From Streptosporangiaceae bacterium (GTDB lineage: Bacteria; Actinomycetota; Actinomycetes; Streptosporangiales; Streptosporangiaceae), in assembly GCA_030045215.1 (NCBI GenBank), contig JASIBJ010000390.1:1-11232 (forward strand): a stretch of DNA of 11,232 bases, given 5' to 3'. This document shows, piece by piece, positions 1-8,176 of this stretch; positions within the stretch are counted from its first letter, which is position 1, and every line of letters starts with the position of its first letter. The notes beneath the pieces were generated by a model that was given only the letters and a program-made list of their open reading frames with translations, was not told where the DNA came from and ran no database searches. The position numbers and the translations under genes are program-made.

Positions 1-1010
<1,010 letters not shown>

Positions 1011-1031
1011 CCGAGGCCCGGCGTAGCAGCG

Positions 1032-1065
1032 AGCCGGGGATGCCAGCAAGCTCGCGTCCCCGGCT
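1032..1065 (+). terminator. Stem-loop just after glnA
   Basis: AGCCGGGGA at 1032-1040 pairs perfectly with TCCCCGGCT at 1057-1065. The stem extends inward by two more pairs after a G-T wobble, leaving a loop of about 10 bases. It begins 21 bases after the glnA stop codon. There is no T-run, as is common in actinobacterial terminators. Its right arm shares three bases with the palindrome that follows. Confidence 0.5.
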
Positions 1066-1096
1066 TGCCGTGTGTCCGGCCGGACACACGGCAAGC
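1063..1096. terminator. Perfect 34-bp palindrome downstream of glnA
   Basis: The half-site GCTTGCCGTGTGTCCGG (1063-1079) is followed immediately by its exact reverse complement (1080-1096), with no spacer. In RNA this would form a very stable hairpin, so a strong terminator or mRNA 3'-end stabiliser for glnA is the simplest reading. Because it is symmetric in DNA, a protein-binding site is a second possibility. No T-tract follows (the next bases are TATCCCC). Confidence 0.6.
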
Positions 1097-1155
1097 TATC
1101 CCCTCGCTTTCCGCACTGCCCGTTTCCGAGGCCATTTCAACCACTCGGAACATGC

Positions 1156-1185
1156 TTGTTAGTCACTGACCGCTCCTGTCATACT
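1156..1185 (+). promoter_or_regulatory. Candidate sigma-70-like promoter for the first secreted paralogue
   Basis: TTGTTA at 1156-1161 and CATACT at 1180-1185 are separated by 18 bases, resembling -35 (TTGACA) and -10 (TATAAT) hexamers. Transcription would start near 1192, about 45 bases before the preferred start codon at 1238. It lies after the glnA stem-loops, so the gene probably has its own promoter. This is pattern matching only. Confidence 0.35.
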
Positions 1186-1237
1186 TTGCCGGTCGGTTCT
1201 GACCATGGCCCGCGTAGCGGGCAGAAAGTAGATGCGG

Positions 1238-2068
1238 ATGTCGAGATTCTGGCGATGGGTCGTCCCCGTGGCGATGGCCGGCGGGCTAGTCGCGGCCTCC
1301 AGCGGGCTCCCCGCGGAGGCCGCCAGCCCAGCCGCGTATGGCGTCACCATCGGCGCCACCTCGCCCCACTACCCGGGGGCGTCCAAGGGCAAGGTCGATG
1401 GTTATGCCCTGGTGATCTATAAGACCTCGGACCACAGTGAGGACGCCGCCACGGTCAGCGGCGACGTCACCGGCGCCGCGAGCGGCGATGTCGTGTCGCT
1501 GCTGGACGAGCCGTTCGGCGCGAAGACCTTCAAGCCGACAGGCGCGGACCAGACGCTGAACGGCACGTCGCCTGAGGCCTACTCCTTCACGGTCACGCCC
1601 ACGGTCGCAACCAGCTACGAGGTCGAGGTCACGACCGGAACCACGCTCGACGTGACGTCGAGCACAGCGACCGTCTACGTCACCGAGGGCGGGAAACTGC
1701 TGCGTAAGCACACAAGCTGCAACGCCAGCAGATGCGTTTACACCTACAGCCTGGACATCACGATGGCCGCGTCGGCCCTGCCCGTCGAGGTCAAGAAGCA
1801 CCAGTACCTGTATCTGGCCGTCTGGTACACCAAAGCGCTCCCCAAGTACATGTACCTGAGCTCGACGGCGAAAGTTAAGGTCAAGCGAGTCAACGCGGGT
1901 GAGTACGAGGCCAGTTACACGTTCTACGTCCCGCTGCGGCACGGCGAAGCGACCTGGTTCCCGGCTAGCTGCACGAGGGATACCGAGAGCCGCGACGGCA
2001 TGGGCCTGCCAGGAAGGCACGGCTGCGGCAACAAGCGGGTTCCCCTGACCGTCATCTACCTCGGCTGA
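1238..2068 (+). CDS. Secreted four-cysteine protein, paralogue 1 (unrecognised family)
   Basis: I do not recognise a named family. The N-terminus MSRFWRWVVPVAMAGG... is a Sec-type signal peptide of about 30 residues, with likely cleavage after the AEA region. The next ~120 residues are Thr/Ser/Val-rich and beta-like, with SGDVTGAASGD and YSFTVTPTVATSYEVEV, resembling the Ig-like folds of actinobacterial exported proteins (inference). The C-terminal half has exactly four cysteines: a CNASRC pair and a pair 17 residues apart within WFPASCTRDTESRDG...LPGRHGCG, ending in YLG. Two disulfides are therefore plausible. The gene at 2332 is a divergent tandem paralogue with all four cysteines in register. 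An ATG six bases upstream (1232) is also possible. I prefer 1238 because AGAAAG (1223-1228) lies 9 bases upstream and the paralogue starts at the equivalent MSKLWR. There are no membrane helices after the signal peptide and no lipobox. The function is unknown. Confidence 0.85.
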   Translation: MSRFWRWVVPVAMAGGLVAASSGLPAEAASPAAYGVTIGATSPHYPGASKGKVDGYALVIYKTSDHSEDAATVSGDVTGAASGDVVSLLDEPFGAKTFKPTGADQTLNGTSPEAYSFTVTPTVATSYEVEVTTGTTLDVTSSTATVYVTEGGKLLRKHTSCNASRCVYTYSLDITMAASALPVEVKKHQYLYLAVWYTKALPKYMYLSSTAKVKVKRVNAGEYEASYTFYVPLRHGEATWFPASCTRDTESRDGMGLPGRHGCGNKRVPLTVIYLG

Positions 2069-2092
2069 CCGGCGCATTCCCGGCGCCACGCG

Positions 2093-2127
2093 TCTGGCCC
2101 GGCGCCACCGAGCGGTGCCGGGCCAGA
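2093..2127 (+). terminator. Stem-loop terminator after paralogue 1
   Basis: TCTGGCCCGGC (2093-2103) pairs perfectly with GCCGGGCCAGA (2117-2127). ACC/GGT pairs inside a small bulge continue the helix around a GAGC loop. It starts 24 bases after the stop codon at 2068 and is followed by TGCTTTCC, a weak T-rich tail. This suggests the two paralogues are separate transcription units. Confidence 0.65.
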
Positions 2128-2155
2128 TGCTTTCCGCGGGCTTCCCGGCTCGGCT

Positions 2156-2203
2156 GCCCGGCGCTGCGCGTATCGGCGGGCCGAACGGCCCGCCGTGCCG
2201 GGC
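2156..2203. other. Nested inverted repeats between the two paralogues
   Basis: CGGCGGGCC (2174-2182) and GGCCCGCCG (2187-2195) form a 9-bp stem with a GAAC loop. They are flanked by outer arms GCCCGGC (2156-2162) and GCCGGGC (2197-2203), also complementary. It could be a second terminator or an RNA structure. An 11-base direct repeat CCCGGCGCCAC at 2079-2089 and 2098-2108 lies just upstream, and a related CCCGGCGC copy begins at 2157. Confidence 0.45.
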
Positions 2204-2250
2204 GGCATCCGGTGACTGCATCGGCAGATCATGGCTTGGCCCTCGCTAGC

Positions 2251-2259
2251 TGATATAGA
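2251..2259 (+). promoter_or_regulatory. Candidate extended -10 element for paralogue 2
   Basis: TGATATAGA reads as an extended -10 (TG, one base, TATAGA) in the only AT-richer patch of this intergenic region. No convincing -35 is present at the usual distance. The preferred start codon is about 70 bases downstream. Weak evidence. Confidence 0.22.
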
Positions 2260-2331
2260 TACCCATAGCCTGGCATTCGGCCACGTGCCCTTACGGGGCT
2301 TTCTCTGTGTTCAGATGAGGTCGTGGTACAT

Positions 2332-3171
2332 GTGTCCAAACTCTGGCGAGGTCTCGCGGTTACCGCGGTGTCATGCGCGCTGGCTTCGGTCGGCCTGGGA
2401 TCCGCCATGGCCCAGTCGGTCGCGGCTGGGCCGACCGTCTCGATCTCAGCGCAGTCACGCTCCAAGCCCGTGACCGGCGACGTCTTTGTCTATTACGCCG
2501 CCGGCAAGTACAGCGATGTGACGATCAAGGGCGACATCAGCGGGGCCGCCACCGGTGACTTCGCCGTCTTGTACGCGCAGCAGTGGCCGTATAAGCAAAA
2601 CCCCGTCCAGGTTCCCGGCCAGGATGCGGCGCTGGACGTCACCAGCTCGAGCCCGGTGAGCTACTCGTTCACCGCATCGCCGGGCCTGGCGACCCGGTAC
2701 AGCGTCGAGGTCCTGCCGAGCTTGCAATCAACCACAGAACTAGGCGGCTCGACGATCGTCACCGTGTACGTACTCGCGAACGAGACTGCTTCCGCCTTCA
2801 AGAAGTGTGGCCGGCCCATCTGCCACGAGACCTGGCATCTCTACGAGGTCGTCCCGCCCTCCGCCTACACGGCCGAGAGCGGCAAGCGGCTGTACTTCTA
2901 CCTCGGCCTGAACCTGTCGTCCACCGGCGAGCCCGGTGCCCCCAGATGGCTCTACCTCGACCGCAGCGCTTCGATCACCGCCGCCAAGCGCATTTCCAGC
3001 TCCAAGTTCGAGCGCACGATCACCTGGTCCTTCAAGATCGGCAACGATGGCTATTACTGGCTGCCGGCTGCCTGCACCAAGGACAGCGAGTCCAAGGACG
3101 GCCTCAACCTTCCGGGCTCGCACGGCTGCGGCGACCGCAGAATCCCCAGCAGCATCTCCTACCTCGGCTAG
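2332..3171 (+). CDS. Secreted four-cysteine protein, paralogue 2 (unrecognised family)
   Basis: This is a divergent tandem copy of the 1238-2068 gene. The signal peptide starts MSKLWRGLAVTAVSCALAS, with likely cleavage after AMA. A Ser/Thr-rich beta-like region follows, containing KGDISGAATGD and SYSFTASPGLATRYSVEV, which line up with the same positions in paralogue 1. The four mature cysteines are conserved: CGRPIC, then AACTKDSESKDG...LPGSHGCG, with 17 residues between the last two as in paralogue 1. The last 37 residues of the two proteins are identical at 22 positions by eye. In-frame GTGs at 2323 and 2332 compete. GAGG (2317-2320) is only 2 bases from the first but 11 from the second, and starting at 2332 aligns with the paralogue's MSRFWR, so I choose 2332. 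No catalytic motif is visible. A structural or adhesive extracellular role is a guess from composition only. Confidence 0.85.
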   Translation: MSKLWRGLAVTAVSCALASVGLGSAMAQSVAAGPTVSISAQSRSKPVTGDVFVYYAAGKYSDVTIKGDISGAATGDFAVLYAQQWPYKQNPVQVPGQDAALDVTSSSPVSYSFTASPGLATRYSVEVLPSLQSTTELGGSTIVTVYVLANETASAFKKCGRPICHETWHLYEVVPPSAYTAESGKRLYFYLGLNLSSTGEPGAPRWLYLDRSASITAAKRISSSKFERTITWSFKIGNDGYYWLPAACTKDSESKDGLNLPGSHGCGDRRIPSSISYLG

Positions 3172-3241
3172 CCCCTGGCCGATAGGACCGCCGGGCCGCT
3201 GCGTTGCGGGCGACCGTTGATGCCCGGCACCCTGCGGTCCA

Positions 3242-3261
3242 ATCGGCGACATTGCGCCGAT
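3242..3261. repeat. Inverted repeat in convergent intergenic region
   Basis: ATCGGCG (3242-3248) and CGCCGAT (3255-3261) flank a 6-base loop. A second small dyad, AATCAG (3273-3278) and CTGATT (3287-3292), follows. Both lie between paralogue 2 and the convergent propeller gene and could help terminate transcription from either side. Confidence 0.4.
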
Positions 3262-3308
3262 AGCTCGACTAAAATCAGAAGCGATCCTGATTCCTTCCTG
3301 TCGGATCT

Positions 3309-3340
3309 GGCCCCGCCTGGGTTGCGCTCCTGGCGGGGCC
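3309..3340. terminator. Probable bidirectional terminator between convergent genes
   Basis: GGCCCCGCC (3309-3317) and GGCGGGGCC (3332-3340) form a perfect 9-bp GC stem with a 14-base loop. It sits between the end of paralogue 2 (3171) and the end of the propeller gene (3414), where both transcripts must stop. No T-tract is present on either strand. The rest of 3172-3413 holds no supportable gene. Confidence 0.55.
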
Positions 3341-3413
3341 GCAGCCTCTGCGCCGGTTGCGTCGCGGAGAGCGACGTGCCGCGCAGATCCGGTCGCACTG
3401 TGGTCGCCAGCAC

Positions 3414-4778
3414 CTAGCGGACGGGAGTGCTTGCGCTTGGCTGGATCGTCCAGCGCCGGCCGTTCCATCGCTCGGCCAGCGGATGGTACAAGCCGGCTCC
3501 CGTGATGTAGTACCCGACCGCAATGCAGGTCCGTTCTGAGGTACAGGACACCCGCGACAACGTGGTGGCGGTCGATTCATCGGGACTGGGGGTGCTTTGG
3601 ATCACCCAGCGCCGGCCGTTCCAGTGCTCGGCTAGCAAGCGGAAGGGCGCGGCTGGTAGCAGCCCGTCCGCGTAGGAGCCGACTGCGGTGCAGGTGCTTT
3701 CGGTGCATGAGATGCCGTCGAGCGTGGTGGTCGCTGCTCCGGCCGGCGCGGGCGTCCCCTCAAGCGTCCACTTTTTTCCGTTCCAGCGCTCCGCGAATGG
3801 CTGCAGTGGCTTCGGCTCGCCGAAGGGCCCGCTGACTCCGACTGCCGTACACGCCGCCGGTGACGTGCAGGACACGCCGGTCAGCGGGGTGTAGACGAAG
3901 CCGTGGGGGCTGGGGATGCGCTGAACCTCCCATCGCGCGCCGTTCCAGCGCATTGCCAGCGGACCCGCGGTGACCGCCGCCGGGCCGGAGGACCCGACTG
4001 CGATGCACGCAGCGGCGGATGGGCAGGACACGTCACCCAGCCCGGTGCTGGCCGCCGGCCGGGGCGCGGGCTCGATCGCCCACCGCATGCCATTCCAGCG
4101 CTCCGCCAGGACTGCCGTGCCGCCGGGGACGGTGAAGGAGCCGACAGCGATGCAGTCTTGCGGCGAGCTGCACGACACCGAGCCCAGCCCGCTGTTGTAG
4201 GTGCCGCTTGGACCAGGCGTGCGCTGAATGGTCCACCGGCTGCCGTTCCAGCCCTCCGCCATCGGCACGAACTTGCAGTATCCGCTTGTGCAGCCGACGC
4301 CGCCGCGAACGTTGGCGGTGCCCACCGCGATACATGCCCGCGCGGTCGGACACGAGACCGCGGCGAGGACGCTGCTGTCCGCCCCCGCCGGACTGGACGC
4401 GCGCTCGATCGCCCAGCGCGTCCCGTTCCAGCGCTCCGCGAGCGGCAAGCTGACCTGGGCGCTCGGATGGCTGACGCCGACGGCCATGCAGGCACGCTCC
4501 GAGGTGCACGACAGTCCTTCAAGCTGGCCGTCGATCGGCTGCGCGAGACCGGGAGCCGCGGCGTTGGCCGAGCGCGCGGCCGCTTGGGCCGCCTCCCGGC
4601 CGGTGGTCAATACTCCAACCGCGGAGGCGGCGGCGGCCAAGGCGATACCGGTCATGAGCGCGCGGGCGGCCAGCTGCCGACGACGCTTTGGCCAAAGCCC
4701 TCGGTGCCCGGAACTCGCGCCAGGTCGTCCGGGGCGGCGCGAAGTAACGAGGCGTCCGTTGTCATCATGATCTGCCAT
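3414..4778 (-). CDS. Exported seven-repeat protein, probable seven-bladed beta-propeller
   Basis: The 454-residue product has a long basic N-terminus with an RRRQLAAR stretch (residues 32-39), then a hydrophobic segment at about 40-58. This is an export signal, possibly Tat-like, or an anchor. From residue ~86 to the end are seven consecutive repeats of about 50-60 residues, each with LxxVSCxSxxxCxAVG, then LAExWNGxxWxxxxxPxP. The paired cysteines recur in every repeat. Repeat 6 has a one-residue shorter spacing (CTESTC), and repeat 2 carries an extra CTSGYC pair, giving 16 cysteines. Seven units of this length ending flush with the C-terminus suggest a closed seven-bladed propeller. Similar repeats are common in uncharacterised actinobacterial exported proteins. 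The ligand is unknown and no enzyme motif is seen. The ATG at 4778 is preceded by AGGGGG (4784-4789) five bases away. The gene lies 237 bases downstream of glnE and is convergent with paralogue 2. Confidence 0.88.
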   Translation of the reverse strand: MADHDDNGRLVTSRRPGRPGASSGHRGLWPKRRRQLAARALMTGIALAAAASAVGVLTTGREAAQAAARSANAAAPGLAQPIDGQLEGLSCTSERACMAVGVSHPSAQVSLPLAERWNGTRWAIERASSPAGADSSVLAAVSCPTARACIAVGTANVRGGVGCTSGYCKFVPMAEGWNGSRWTIQRTPGPSGTYNSGLGSVSCSSPQDCIAVGSFTVPGGTAVLAERWNGMRWAIEPAPRPAASTGLGDVSCPSAAACIAVGSSGPAAVTAGPLAMRWNGARWEVQRIPSPHGFVYTPLTGVSCTSPAACTAVGVSGPFGEPKPLQPFAERWNGKKWTLEGTPAPAGAATTTLDGISCTESTCTAVGSYADGLLPAAPFRLLAEHWNGRRWVIQSTPSPDESTATTLSRVSCTSERTCIAVGYYITGAGLYHPLAERWNGRRWTIQPSASTPVR

Positions 4779-5015
4779 GGCGGCCCCCTGTACCCGACGC
4801 TTACGCGGTGCCCGCTCGCGGCGTGCCGTTTATCCTCCGCACGTACAAGACGCCGGCGCGCACCGTTGCGTTGGTAACGAATAGGCAGCGGCCCGCACCA
4901 ACAGCCCTGGCGCCCTCTACGGGGCGGCAACCGTGGCCTCAGCCAACGCCGGGTCCCGTCCTGCGCCCCCGACAACCGACGTGCCTACCTGCACCGCGGC
5001 GCCGGCGACCCCTCG
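4779..5015. other. Intergenic region between glnE and the propeller gene
   Basis: No gene is supportable here. The minus-strand frame that crosses it (to 4975) has a shadow-like Arg/Pro-rich composition. It must hold the glnE 3' end and the propeller promoter, but I see no convincing -35/-10 pair or strong terminator. A short dyad, CGTT-GGT-AACG at 4869-4879, about 90 bases upstream of the propeller start, could be an operator; the evidence is weak. Confidence 0.3.
4784..4789 (-). promoter_or_regulatory. Ribosome binding site of the propeller gene
   Basis: AGGGGG on the minus strand lies five bases upstream of the ATG at 4778, which fixes this start and supports the unusually long charged N-terminus as translated. 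Confidence 0.55.
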
Positions 5016-8000
5016 TTACCCGTAAAAGAGGCGCTCCATCACGGCGCGCGCCTGCCGGCCGGCCCGTCGCCAGTCCTGGACGAGATCCTGCGCCCCGTCG
5101 GGGGGGTACCCGAGTACCTGCGCCACCGCCGCCAGCTCGGACGCCGGGGACGGCAGGGTATCGGAGGCGCGCCCGCGCACCAGCATCACCGCATCCCTGA
5201 TCCGCGCAGCCAGCAGCCAGGCGGCCGAGAGCGTCGCTGCGTCTGCCGCTTCGATCAGGCCGGTCGCGCGGGCGGCCGCGAGCGCGCCCAGCGTCCTGGT
5301 CGTCCGGAGCTCGCGGACGGCGCCGGCGTGCCGTAGCTGCAGGAGCTGAACAACCCACTCCACGTCGGAGAGGCCGCCGGGGCCCAGCTTGAGGTGCAGC
5401 GCGGGCTCGACGCCGCGCGGCATCCGCTCGGCTTCCATCCGCGCCTTGATCCGGCGGATCTCCCTGACCGCATCGGTCCCGATGCCGTCGGCCGGATACC
5501 GGATCTCGTCGGCCAGGCTCATGAAGGCCGCGCCCACGGACGCGTCTCCCGCCGCGAACTCGGCCCGGAGCAGGGCCTGGGCTTCCCACGCGACCGACCA
5601 GCGCTCGTAATAGGCGCGGTAGGACGCCAGCGTCCGTACCAGCGGGCCCTGCCTGCCTTCAGGGCGCAGACCCGCATCGAGCTGGAGAACCGGGTCAGGC
5701 CCCGGCCGGCTGAGCAGCGCCCGCAGGTTCTCGGCCACCCCGTGCGCCGCCCGCGTCGCGGCCTCGTCCGAGGCGCCCGGCCGCGGCTGATGCACGAACA
5801 GGACGTCCGCGTCGCTCGCGTAGCCCATCTCGTGCCCGCCGAACCTGCCCATGCCGATGACGGCGATGCTGGTCGGCAGCGCTCCGGCGGACCGCTCCGC
5901 CTCCCGGACCGCGGCGTCGAGCGCCGCCGTCACGGTGACGCCGGCCACGTCAGTCAGCGCCTCCCCAGTGGCCTCGATCCCGGCGAGGCCGAGCACGTCC
6001 GCGGCCGCGGTCCTGAACAGCTCGCGCCGCCGCATCGCCAGGACCGAGCCGACGGCGTCGGCCGGCTTACCCTGCCGCCGCACCGCCGCCCTGGCCTCGG
6101 CCAAGAGCTCTGCGGCCGGACGGGCGGCCAGCTGGCCGTCGTCGCCAAGCATCCCGACCGCGTCAGGAGCCCGCAGTAGCAGTCCGGTCGCATACCGGCT
6201 GGACGCCAGGAGCCTTGCCATCCGCTGCGCCACGACGGTGTTGTCGCGCAGGAGCCGCAGGTACCAGGGCGAACCGCCGAGTGCCTCGCTCACCTGCCGG
6301 AACGCCAGCAGGCCCGCATCGGGCTCCGGCGCGTCGGCGAGCCAGCCAAGCAGCACGGGCAACAGCGTGCGCTGGATCGCCGCCTTCCGGGAGACGCCAG
6401 CAGTCAGTGCCTCCAGATGGCGCAGCGCCCCGGCCGGATCGAGGTACCCGAGCGCCTCAAGCCGGTCCTCGGCCGCGGCGGGCGTCAGCCTCGTGACCTC
6501 GCCGGGCAGCCGCGCCACCGCCTCGAGCAACGGCCGGTAGAAGAGCTTCTCGTGCAGCTGCCTGGCCTGGGTTGCGTGCTGCCGCCACTGCGCCAGCAAC
6601 TCGGCTGCCGGGTCTCCGGCCGCCGGCTCGCCGCTGATCGGCTCGGCCGGATCCAGCCGCATTCGCCGCAGCGCCCGGCCGATCTGCCTGAGCACCGCCG
6701 GGTCCTCCGGCAGCAGGTGCGTGCGCCGGAGCTGGCGCAGCTGCACCAGATGCTCGGCCTCGCGCAGGAAGCGGTAGGCCGACGCCATCGCGGCCGCGTC
6801 GGCCCGGCCGACGTATCCGCCAGCGGCCAGCGCCGCGAGTGCGGGCAACGTACCAGGCTGGCGCAGGGAGTCATCGGCGCGGCCGTGCACGAGTTGCAGC
6901 AGCTGGACCGCGAACTCGATATCGCGCAGCCCGCCGGGCCCGAGCTTCAGCTCCCGGCCCGCCTGGTCTGCGGGCAGGCCGGCGACGACGCGGCGCCGCA
7001 TCGCCTGCACGTCCGGCACGAAGTCTTCGCGCTGCGCCGCCGTCCAGACCAGCGGCGCGACGGCCGCCAGGTACTCGGCGGCGAGCGCGGCGTCGCCGAC
7101 CGCGAACCTGGCCTTCAGCAGCGCCTGGAACTCCCACGTCTTGGCCCAGCGCTGGTAGTAGGCCAGGTGGCTGGCTACGGTGCGCACCAGCGGGCCGTCC
7201 CTGCCCTCGGGCCGCAGGTTCGGGTCGACGGCGAACAGCGGTCCTTCCGGGGTGCTCTGCGTGCACACCCTGATCAGCCCGCTAGCCAGCCCGGTCGCCG
7301 TCCGCAGCGCGCCAACCTCCACGGCGCTCGGGGCCACCTCCGGGCCGCATGCGGCGCCGACGGGCGCGCCGGCCACGAAGATGACGTCGACGTCGCTGGC
7401 GTAGTTCAGCTCACGAGCGCCGCACTTGCCCATGGCGATCACCGCCAGCCGGCAGGCCGTCGCGCCGGGCGGTAGCTCGGAGCGCGCGATCGCCAGCGCC
7501 GCGTCCAGCGCCGCCACGCTGAGGTCGGCCAACTCGGCCATCACCGTGTCCAGGGCGATCGCGCCAGTCAGGTCAGCGGCCGCCAGCTGAAGCAGGCGCC
7601 GCCGGTAGGCAACCCGCAGCTCGGTCGCGGGATCGCGGCCGCCGATCCTGGCGCGATCGGCGACCGGCTCGTCACTGTCCTGCCCCTGAGCCGCCGTCGC
7701 GCCGACCGCCGCCAGCAACTCGGCGCGCGTATCGCTCGCTTGCTCTGGCGGGAACGAGGCGTCACTCGTGAGCAGCCGCCACTCCGCCTGGTGCCTCGCC
7801 AAGTGACCGCCAAGAGCCGCGCTCGCGCCGAGCACCGCGGTCAGCCGGTCGCGCAATACGGGATCAGCCCGCAGTGCCGCCAGCAGATCGGGGCCCGGCT
7901 GCATCCTGACCAGCCCGGCCAGCGCCTGATCAGGGCTGGCGGCGGCCGCCAGCGCCGACAGCAGTTCCAGGGCCGGGCCTTCTCCGGCCGCAGCTTCGCC

Positions 8001-8102
8001 GGACCGGGCCGCCTCGCGGAGCTCGGCGAGGAGCTGCACGGCGCGTGCGGTATCCGCAAAGCCCAGTGTCGCGAGCTGGCCGGCCAGGCTTCCGCGGGGC
8101 AT
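5016..8102 (-). CDS. glnE: Bifunctional glutamine synthetase adenylyltransferase / adenylyl-removing enzyme
   Basis: GlnE transfers AMP to a tyrosine of GlnA to inactivate it and removes it by phosphorolysis, normally under PII control. The 1028-residue product has the full two-module architecture. The N-terminal deadenylylase nucleotidyltransferase motif MGKCGARELNYASDVDVIF lies at about residue 222-242, and its helical partner motif LKLGPGGLRDIEFAVQLLQL at about 380-400. The C-terminal adenylylase motif MGRFGGHEMGYASDADVLF lies at about 747-767, with LKLGPGGLSDVEWVVQLLQL at about 900-920. Both keep the paired aspartates expected to bind metal. It ends in MERLFYG, typical of the family. Length is normal and there is no frameshift. 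I start at the ATG at 8102 because AGGTG (8108-8112) lies five bases upstream and MPRGSLAGQLATLGFAD fits the usual N-terminus. A GTG at 8117 would add five residues. Its target tyrosine is visible in the GlnA1 fragment at the left edge. The gene follows a membrane-protein gene by 74 bases on the same strand. Confidence 0.97.
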   Translation of the reverse strand: MPRGSLAGQLATLGFADTARAVQLLAELREAARSGEAAAGEGPALELLSALAAAASPDQALAGLVRMQPGPDLLAALRADPVLRDRLTAVLGASAALGGHLARHQAEWRLLTSDASFPPEQASDTRAELLAAVGATAAQGQDSDEPVADRARIGGRDPATELRVAYRRRLLQLAAADLTGAIALDTVMAELADLSVAALDAALAIARSELPPGATACRLAVIAMGKCGARELNYASDVDVIFVAGAPVGAACGPEVAPSAVEVGALRTATGLASGLIRVCTQSTPEGPLFAVDPNLRPEGRDGPLVRTVASHLAYYQRWAKTWEFQALLKARFAVGDAALAAEYLAAVAPLVWTAAQREDFVPDVQAMRRRVVAGLPADQAGRELKLGPGGLRDIEFAVQLLQLVHGRADDSLRQPGTLPALAALAAGGYVGRADAAAMASAYRFLREAEHLVQLRQLRRTHLLPEDPAVLRQIGRALRRMRLDPAEPISGEPAAGDPAAELLAQWRQHATQARQLHEKLFYRPLLEAVARLPGEVTRLTPAAAEDRLEALGYLDPAGALRHLEALTAGVSRKAAIQRTLLPVLLGWLADAPEPDAGLLAFRQVSEALGGSPWYLRLLRDNTVVAQRMARLLASSRYATGLLLRAPDAVGMLGDDGQLAARPAAELLAEARAAVRRQGKPADAVGSVLAMRRRELFRTAAADVLGLAGIEATGEALTDVAGVTVTAALDAAVREAERSAGALPTSIAVIGMGRFGGHEMGYASDADVLFVHQPRPGASDEAATRAAHGVAENLRALLSRPGPDPVLQLDAGLRPEGRQGPLVRTLASYRAYYERWSVAWEAQALLRAEFAAGDASVGAAFMSLADEIRYPADGIGTDAVREIRRIKARMEAERMPRGVEPALHLKLGPGGLSDVEWVVQLLQLRHAGAVRELRTTRTLGALAAARATGLIEAADAATLSAAWLLAARIRDAVMLVRGRASDTLPSPASELAAVAQVLGYPPDGAQDLVQDWRRAGRQARAVMERLFYG

Positions 8103-8107
8103 GCTCA

Positions 8108-8112
8108 CACCT
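8108..8112 (-). promoter_or_regulatory. glnE: Ribosome binding site deciding the glnE start
   Basis: AGGTG on the minus strand is spaced five bases from the ATG at 8102. The alternative GTG at 8117 lies upstream of this motif and has no purine-rich sequence of its own, so 8102 is preferred. Confidence 0.55.
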
Positions 8113-8176
8113 AGCACCGTAGCGAGATTCGGGCCTGCGCTGCGCCGCGCCCTGGCCCGCTCGGATCTGCCTGCCC

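Noticed and set aside
1141..1237. A GlnR-type operator upstream of the first secreted paralogue
   Set aside because: GTTAGTCAC and nearby bases do not match the GlnR pattern (GTnAC, six bases, GAAAC) well enough. The real glnA promoter is outside the window.
1286..2221. A 311-codon open frame on the minus strand opposite paralogue 1
   Set aside because: It is almost wholly antisense to a gene with a clear signal peptide and a conserved tandem paralogue. Its Arg/Gly/Ala-rich translation has no domain-like features, as expected of a GC-rich shadow.
3440..4460. Regularly spaced similar DNA segments that might suggest a CRISPR-like or satellite array
   Set aside because: The period of 150-180 bases matches the protein repeat, the copies differ mostly at synonymous or variable residues, and the reading frame is intact. 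They are coding repeats of the propeller.
3903..4877. A 324-codon plus-strand frame opposite the propeller gene
   Set aside because: Its regularity mirrors the repeats on the coding strand. The composition is shadow-like and it would antisense the whole propeller start.
6417..7475. A 352-codon open frame on the plus strand inside glnE
   Set aside because: It is antisense to conserved GlnE motifs and has Arg/Gln/Pro-rich low-complexity composition with no ribosome binding site.
8103..8117. GTG at 8117 as the glnE start
   Set aside because: It has no upstream purine-rich motif, whereas AGGTG precedes ATG 8102 by five bases. The difference is only five residues and not certain.
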